DNA of 22,791 nt from assembly GCA_002793835.1 (NCBI GenBank), contig PFDW01000046.1:11785-34575 (forward strand). The letters are read 5' to 3'. This DNA comes from Candidatus Portnoybacteria bacterium CG10_big_fil_rev_8_21_14_0_10_36_7 (GTDB lineage: Bacteria; Patescibacteriota; Minisyncoccia; Portnoybacterales; PFDW01). The notes under the pieces were generated by a model. It saw only the letters and a program-made list of their open reading frames with translations. It was not told the DNA's origin and made no database searches. The position numbers and the translations under genes are program-made. This document shows positions 20,324 through 22,791 of the stretch, in pieces (positions within the stretch are counted from its first letter, which is position 1; each line of letters opens with the position of its first letter).

Positions 20324-22662
20324 TGATAGATGCAGAGAAAAAAATGAATATTTTAATTCCAATCTTACACTACCCTCCGGTAATTGGTGGTTTTGAAATA
20401 TTTGCAAAGAATATTTCCGAGTGTATTGCAAATAAACATAATGTTTTTGTCCTCACGGGTAAAGTTGCAGGTCAACCAGACATGGAAATTAAAGGGAATT
20501 TAATTGTTAGAAGAGTCGGTCTGCGCAGGTTAAATGATTTATCACAGAGCTCAGTTTTCTATATTGTAACTACGCTGGCAGCTATTTTTTGTTCTGCTTT
20601 TATGATGGCTTTTAGGAAGAAGGTTAATATCATCCATTGCCAAGGTTTCTTTAGTGGTCTTATAGGGCTTAAAATAAAATGGCTGACAGGTATTAAGTAT
20701 ATTATTACAATACAATCAGCGGATTACTCAACATATCACCCTTCCTTTAGTCAAAAATGGCTAGTCAAAATCAAAATGTTTTTAGAGAGAATAGTCTATA
20801 AGCAGGCTGCAGTGAGACATGCAGTAAGCAATGCTCTTGTGGAATATTATGCTGAATTCGGCTTCAAAGACGGGATAATGATACCTAACGGTGTTGAGTC
20901 GGATATTTTTAAGTCAGCCAAGGATAAAAAATTACTAAGAAAGGAATTGGATTTAGATACTGATAATCTATTAATATGTGTTTCTCGGTTGGAGCATAAA
21001 AATGGAACTCATGATTTAATCAAGGCTGCATTATCGATAAAAAAAGAAGTCACTAATTTTAAGCTTTTAATTATTGGTGGCGGTAGTCAAAGAAAGGAAC
21101 TAGAGACAATGCGAGATAGTATGGGGCTTGGTAGGGAAATTATTTTTTTAGGCGATGTTTTGCACAGCGACTTGCCGAAGTATTTGAGCGTGGCGGATAT
21201 TTTTGTTCGTCCTGCATTAGCAGAGGGATTCGGAATTGTTTTCTTAGAAGCTATGGCCTCCGAGGTAGCCGTAGTCGGGACACCAGTCGGTGGCATAGTT
21301 GATTTTATTAAGGATGGGGAAACGGGTCTCTTCTGTAAACCTAACAACCCACAAAGTATTGCAAATGCACTTATTAAGCTAATCAAAGATAAAAAACTGT
21401 ATGACAATGTTGTTAGGGGTGGTATAGAATTACTGAAGAATAAGTATAATTGGGATGCAATTTCTGAAAAAATGGAGAAAATTTACCGATTAGCAATTAG
21501 AAGAAAAGTTTTAATTATTTCCGGAATATTTCCGCCAGATATTGGGGGGCCAGCAACTATATTAGAAAGTTTGTCTAAGGATTTAGTTGCAAATGGGTTC
21601 ACAATAGGTATTTTAACTTTTGGTGAGAAAACAGAATTAGATAATTATTCATTTTCAGTATATAGAGTTTCTAGAAATTGGTGGGGGCCAATTAAGTCTG
21701 TTGTTTTTTTATTTGAGGCTTTTTTTAGAGTGCCTAATTATGATTTAATTTATTTACAGGATCTATATTTGCCAGGTTTGGCTGGTTTTTTATCAGCAAA
21801 ATTTTGGTCTAAAAAAGTTGTCTCAAGATTTGTTGGTGACTGGGCCTGGGAAAACGCGTCCCTTAATAAAGTTATTACCGATGACTTATTAACCTTTCAG
21901 TCAAAAAAATATTCGATGGCAATAGAGCTACGGAAAAAAATCAGAAGAAGAGTTTTAGTTGGAGCCAATGTGGTTATTGTCGCGAGTAACTTTTTGAAAG
22001 AGGTTGCAATGAAAATTGGCGTAAAAGGAGATAAAGTTCAGGTTATTTATAATTCAGTAGATTTCATGGATAGAGAAATTTCTAGCTTGTCAAGTAAAAG
22101 TGATCTTCGTAAGAATTTGGCACTAGGCGGACTTATTATTGTTTCTGCTGGGAGACTCGCGCCTTGGAAGGGGATGGAAGTTCTAATAAGGGCATTCTCT
22201 GGGATTCATAAAAAAATTAGCGAAACAATTCTGGTGATTTTAGGAGACGGTATTGAATATAATCGCTTGAATAAATTGGTGGAAGAGCTACAGTTGAGCG
22301 ATTGTGTTAAGCTAATTGGTCGCGTTCCTAGAGAATTAATGCTCCAGTATCTTAAGTCGGCTGATATTTTCGCTTTAAATACAAATTACGAAGGGATGTC
22401 GCATACTATTTTGGAAGCAATGAAATTTGGATTACCAATTGTTACAACAAATGCTGGCGGTAATCCTGAGACGGTTCAAGATGGAGTGTCGGGCGTTCTG
22501 GTGGATTATAATGACGTTGGGGCATTCGAGAGGGCATTTAGTAATTTATTAGAAGATAAAAATATTTTGGAACGGATGAGTGAGGCATCATTTGCGCATT
22601 CGGTAAACTATAAATGGTCAAATGTGATTGAAAAAACAACTAAAATTTTTAATAATTTATGA
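20323..22662 (+). CDS. Fusion of two complete GT4 glycosyltransferases
   Basis: The 779-residue protein is twice the usual GT4 length and contains two full GT-B enzymes in tandem. The first (about 8-390) opens with MNILIPILHYPPVIGGFE and has the EX7E motif at Glu301 and Glu309 (EGFGIVFLE). The second (about 394-775) opens with KVLIISGIFPPDIGGPATIL and has the motif at Glu690 and Glu698 (EGMSHTILE), followed by AGGNPETVQDGVSGVLV. The junction is tight (YRLAIRRKVLIIS), with no stop or frameshift, so the fusion is genuine in this sequence. It probably adds two successive sugars to one acceptor. ATG 20323 overlaps the preceding stop (TAATG); ATG 20344 is equally possible and gives the more usual N-terminus. 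Confidence 0.9.
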   Translation: MIDAEKKMNILIPILHYPPVIGGFEIFAKNISECIANKHNVFVLTGKVAGQPDMEIKGNLIVRRVGLRRLNDLSQSSVFYIVTTLAAIFCSAFMMAFRKKVNIIHCQGFFSGLIGLKIKWLTGIKYIITIQSADYSTYHPSFSQKWLVKIKMFLERIVYKQAAVRHAVSNALVEYYAEFGFKDGIMIPNGVESDIFKSAKDKKLLRKELDLDTDNLLICVSRLEHKNGTHDLIKAALSIKKEVTNFKLLIIGGGSQRKELETMRDSMGLGREIIFLGDVLHSDLPKYLSVADIFVRPALAEGFGIVFLEAMASEVAVVGTPVGGIVDFIKDGETGLFCKPNNPQSIANALIKLIKDKKLYDNVVRGGIELLKNKYNWDAISEKMEKIYRLAIRRKVLIISGIFPPDIGGPATILESLSKDLVANGFTIGILTFGEKTELDNYSFSVYRVSRNWWGPIKSVVFLFEAFFRVPNYDLIYLQDLYLPGLAGFLSAKFWSKKVVSRFVGDWAWENASLNKVITDDLLTFQSKKYSMAIELRKKIRRRVLVGANVVIVASNFLKEVAMKIGVKGDKVQVIYNSVDFMDREISSLSSKSDLRKNLALGGLIIVSAGRLAPWKGMEVLIRAFSGIHKKISETILVILGDGIEYNRLNKLVEELQLSDCVKLIGRVPRELMLQYLKSADIFALNTNYEGMSHTILEAMKFGLPIVTTNAGGNPETVQDGVSGVLVDYNDVGAFERAFSNLLEDKNILERMSEASFAHSVNYKWSNVIEKTTKIFNNL

Positions 22663-22791
22663 AAGTTTTACTAATAAATCCAGCTTTTAATATTGCAAAG
22701 GAAAAATATGATACTAGCATATCTGTTGGTCTTTTGTGTCTTGGATCATATTTAGTTCAAGAAGGTGTTGAAACAATCATTATAGATGGTG
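22659..22791 (+). CDS. Start of a probable B12-binding-domain radical SAM protein (3' truncated)
   Basis: The frame from ATG 22659 overlaps the preceding stop by four bases (ATGA) and stays open to the window end, giving 44 residues. It reads MKVLLINPAF, then SISVGLLCLGSYL and EGVETIIIDG. This is the typical beginning of a cobalamin-binding (Rossmann-like) domain fused to a radical SAM domain, as in BchE-like enzymes. The radical SAM cysteines would lie downstream, outside the window, so the second domain is assumed from the family. Tight overlap with the glycosyltransferase places it in the polysaccharide operon, where it could modify a sugar or lipid carrier. Confidence 0.65.
   Translation, partial: MKVLLINPAFNIAKEKYDTSISVGLLCLGSYLVQEGVETIIIDG

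Overview
The window looks like chromosomal DNA from a Candidatus Patescibacteria (CPR) bacterium, probably of the Parcubacteria type. The assignment rests on gene content: a very large surface protein with the N-terminal module typical of CPR S-layer-like proteins, a DUF5667-type membrane protein next to an ECF sigma factor, a lamin-tail-domain surface protein, compact AT-rich operons with overlapping genes, and few Shine-Dalgarno (SD) sequences. TGA is used as a stop (for example at 1030 and 22660), so the UGA-glycine code of Gracilibacteria/Absconditabacteria does not apply. No tRNA, rRNA, CRISPR array or insertion sequence was seen.

Region 1 (1-1712) holds the 3' end of a DsbA-like thiol oxidoreductase gene, a PIN-domain ribonuclease gene and a small gene of unknown function. 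Each is closed by a clear intrinsic terminator. Upstream of the unknown gene lies a promoter, an 18-codon ORF starting at the predicted transcription start, and a terminator 25 bases before the gene. This looks like an attenuation leader.

Region 2 (1722-8847) is one proteostasis and iron-sulfur operon: iscS, iscU, an HtrA-type membrane-anchored serine protease, a ClpB-type double AAA+ ATPase, a polytopic membrane protein, and a second HtrA-fold protein that has lost all three catalytic residues. An extended -10 promoter places the transcription start at or next to the iscS ATG. A UUCG-capped terminator ends the unit.

Region 3 (8860-11139) is a regulatory module: a winged-helix protein, an ECF sigma factor and a membrane-anchored DUF5667 protein that may be its anti-sigma factor. 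A 9-mer occurs three times just before the sigma gene, and a TGTAAC-N16-CGTC motif like an ECF promoter precedes the DUF5667 gene.

Region 4 (11140-17202) is the cell surface. A 364-bp non-coding stretch contains a 21-bp perfect hairpin and forms a long leader for a 1386-residue secreted repeat protein (probable S-layer). This gene has a strong terminator and is followed by an anchored fibronectin-III/lamin-tail protein.

Region 5 (17206-22791) is a surface-polysaccharide locus: a GT4 glycosyltransferase on the minus strand, then an overlapping plus-strand operon encoding a polysaccharide deacetylase, a FemAB/GNAT-like transferase, a fusion of two GT4 glycosyltransferases, and the start of a probable B12-binding radical SAM enzyme. 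Regions 3 to 5 may together make and monitor the glycosylated cell surface; this link is inferred from proximity and domain content only.
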